Below are positions 5,411-5,718 of a stretch of DNA of 5,718 nucleotides, in pieces (position 1 is the stretch's first letter; the number at the start of each line of letters is the position of its first letter). The notes beneath the pieces were generated by a model. It saw nothing but the letters and a program-made list of their open reading frames with translations. It searched no databases and was not told the origin of the DNA. A program made the translations under genes and the position numbers. The DNA is from Thiohalomonas sp. Its GTDB lineage: Bacteria > Pseudomonadota > Gammaproteobacteria > GRL18. The DNA lies in NCBI GenBank assembly GCA_023864145.1, contig JAIVER010000096.1:1-5718 (forward strand). Direction: 5' to 3'.

Positions 5411-5562
5411 AGTATTTTCTCTAATTTATTTCTCTATTTAAAATAGTGATTAGTCTTTATGGCATACTAACTAATAGAACTAATGAATACTGATTCATAA
5501 AAAATTAGAAACTGTTCACCCTGACCCTATTACGGCAAACAGCTTCTAATCACTTGTTTCTT
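5411..5562. other. Intergenic region upstream of the DUF4197 gene
   Basis: This AT-rich stretch has no gene. It contains a small ATGAAT/ATTCAT palindrome (5483-5498, 4-bp spacer) and the imperfect inverted repeat at 5505-5549. No clear -35/-10 pair stands out. Confidence 0.4.
5505..5549. repeat. Imperfect inverted repeat with shared core (repeat copy 2)
   Basis: TTAGAAACTGTT (5505-5516) and AACAGCTTCTAA (5538-5549) are inverted copies matching at 11 of 12 positions. They flank a 21-nt centre. The centre (5520-5535) is the reverse complement of CCGTAATAGGGTCAGG, nearly the same as 2633-2648. It lies 13 bp beyond the end of the upstream partial gene, so it could act as that gene's hairpin terminator. 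Equally it may be a REP- or MITE-like unit. It has no long T-run. Confidence 0.5.
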
Positions 5563-5718
5563 TTACCAGACCGGGTAATTGATTTTTACATTTTTTAACG
5601 ATAGCTGGTTTTGTTTGGCATTACGTTTTTTTTTGACCAAAGTTTCATACAAGAGTTCCTGCTTATCACCCACAGCAAGTGTGCTATGAATATCCACCGT
5701 CTGGAAATCATGTTTTTT
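5563..5718 (-). CDS. C-terminal end of an unrecognised protein (partial)
   Basis: Fifty-one residues are open from the window edge to TAA 5563-5565, beginning KKHDFQTVDIHSTLAVGDKQ and ending NQLSLKNVKINYPVW. The segment is lysine- and glutamine-rich (KKKRNAKQNQ in the middle) with no membrane segment. The reading frame is continuous and has coding character, but the start lies right of the window and I do not recognise a family. It runs in the same direction as the DUF4197 gene, about 150 bp upstream of it. Given its neighbours, it could itself be damaged beyond the window. Confidence 0.45.
   Translation of the reverse strand, partial: KKHDFQTVDIHSTLAVGDKQELLYETLVKKKRNAKQNQLSLKNVKINYPVW

Overview
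The window looks like a piece of a gammaproteobacterial chromosome that is losing genes. It is AT-rich. The placement of a PncC/CinA-type amidohydrolase directly upstream of recA on the same strand is the usual gammaproteobacterial arrangement. Only two complete genes appear intact: pncC and a small single-domain PilZ protein. The other genes carry stops, frameshifts, deletions or insertions. This pattern fits an organism in the middle of genome reduction, such as a host-restricted or recently established symbiont. That reading is an inference, and the sequence does not fix the genus.

Region by region: positions 1-352 hold the 3' part of an IS630-family transposase gene (+ strand). It has lost its middle and carries a perfect 18-bp inverted repeat at the deletion joint. 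It abuts an IS3-family element (351-1077, - strand) inside orfB, and the joint suggests that the IS630 element inserted into the IS3 element. Part of the IS3 orfA has been inverted in place between short inverted repeats. The left end of the IS3 element at 1077 cuts off the 3' end of recA (about 1078-1910, - strand). recA also has an in-frame stop and at least three frameshifts, so it is a clear pseudogene. A good sigma70-type promoter (2013-2040) lies upstream of it. pncC (2052-2570, - strand) is intact.

An AT-rich divergent gap (2571-2669) separates pncC from a degraded hypothetical gene on the + strand (2670-3093), which contains a perfect 15-bp palindrome at one of its frame switches. Convergent to it is the intact PilZ gene (3109-3387, - strand), with a good ribosome binding site, a plausible promoter and an operator-like palindrome just after the predicted transcription start. 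Two exported-protein genes follow on the - strand, 7 bp apart: a DUF4197 gene (4484-5410, three frameshifts) and, downstream of it, a propeller-like protein gene (3587-4476, one amber codon and one frameshift). A short imperfect inverted repeat (5505-5549) shares its core with a site near pncC. The window ends in the C-terminus of an unrecognised protein (5563-5718, - strand).

The main biological point is loss of recA next to several rearrangements made by short inverted repeats or foldback structures, which do not need RecA. Many frameshifts lie in homopolymer runs, so some could be sequencing errors. The stop codons, the IS insertion, the inversion and the deletions cannot be explained that way.
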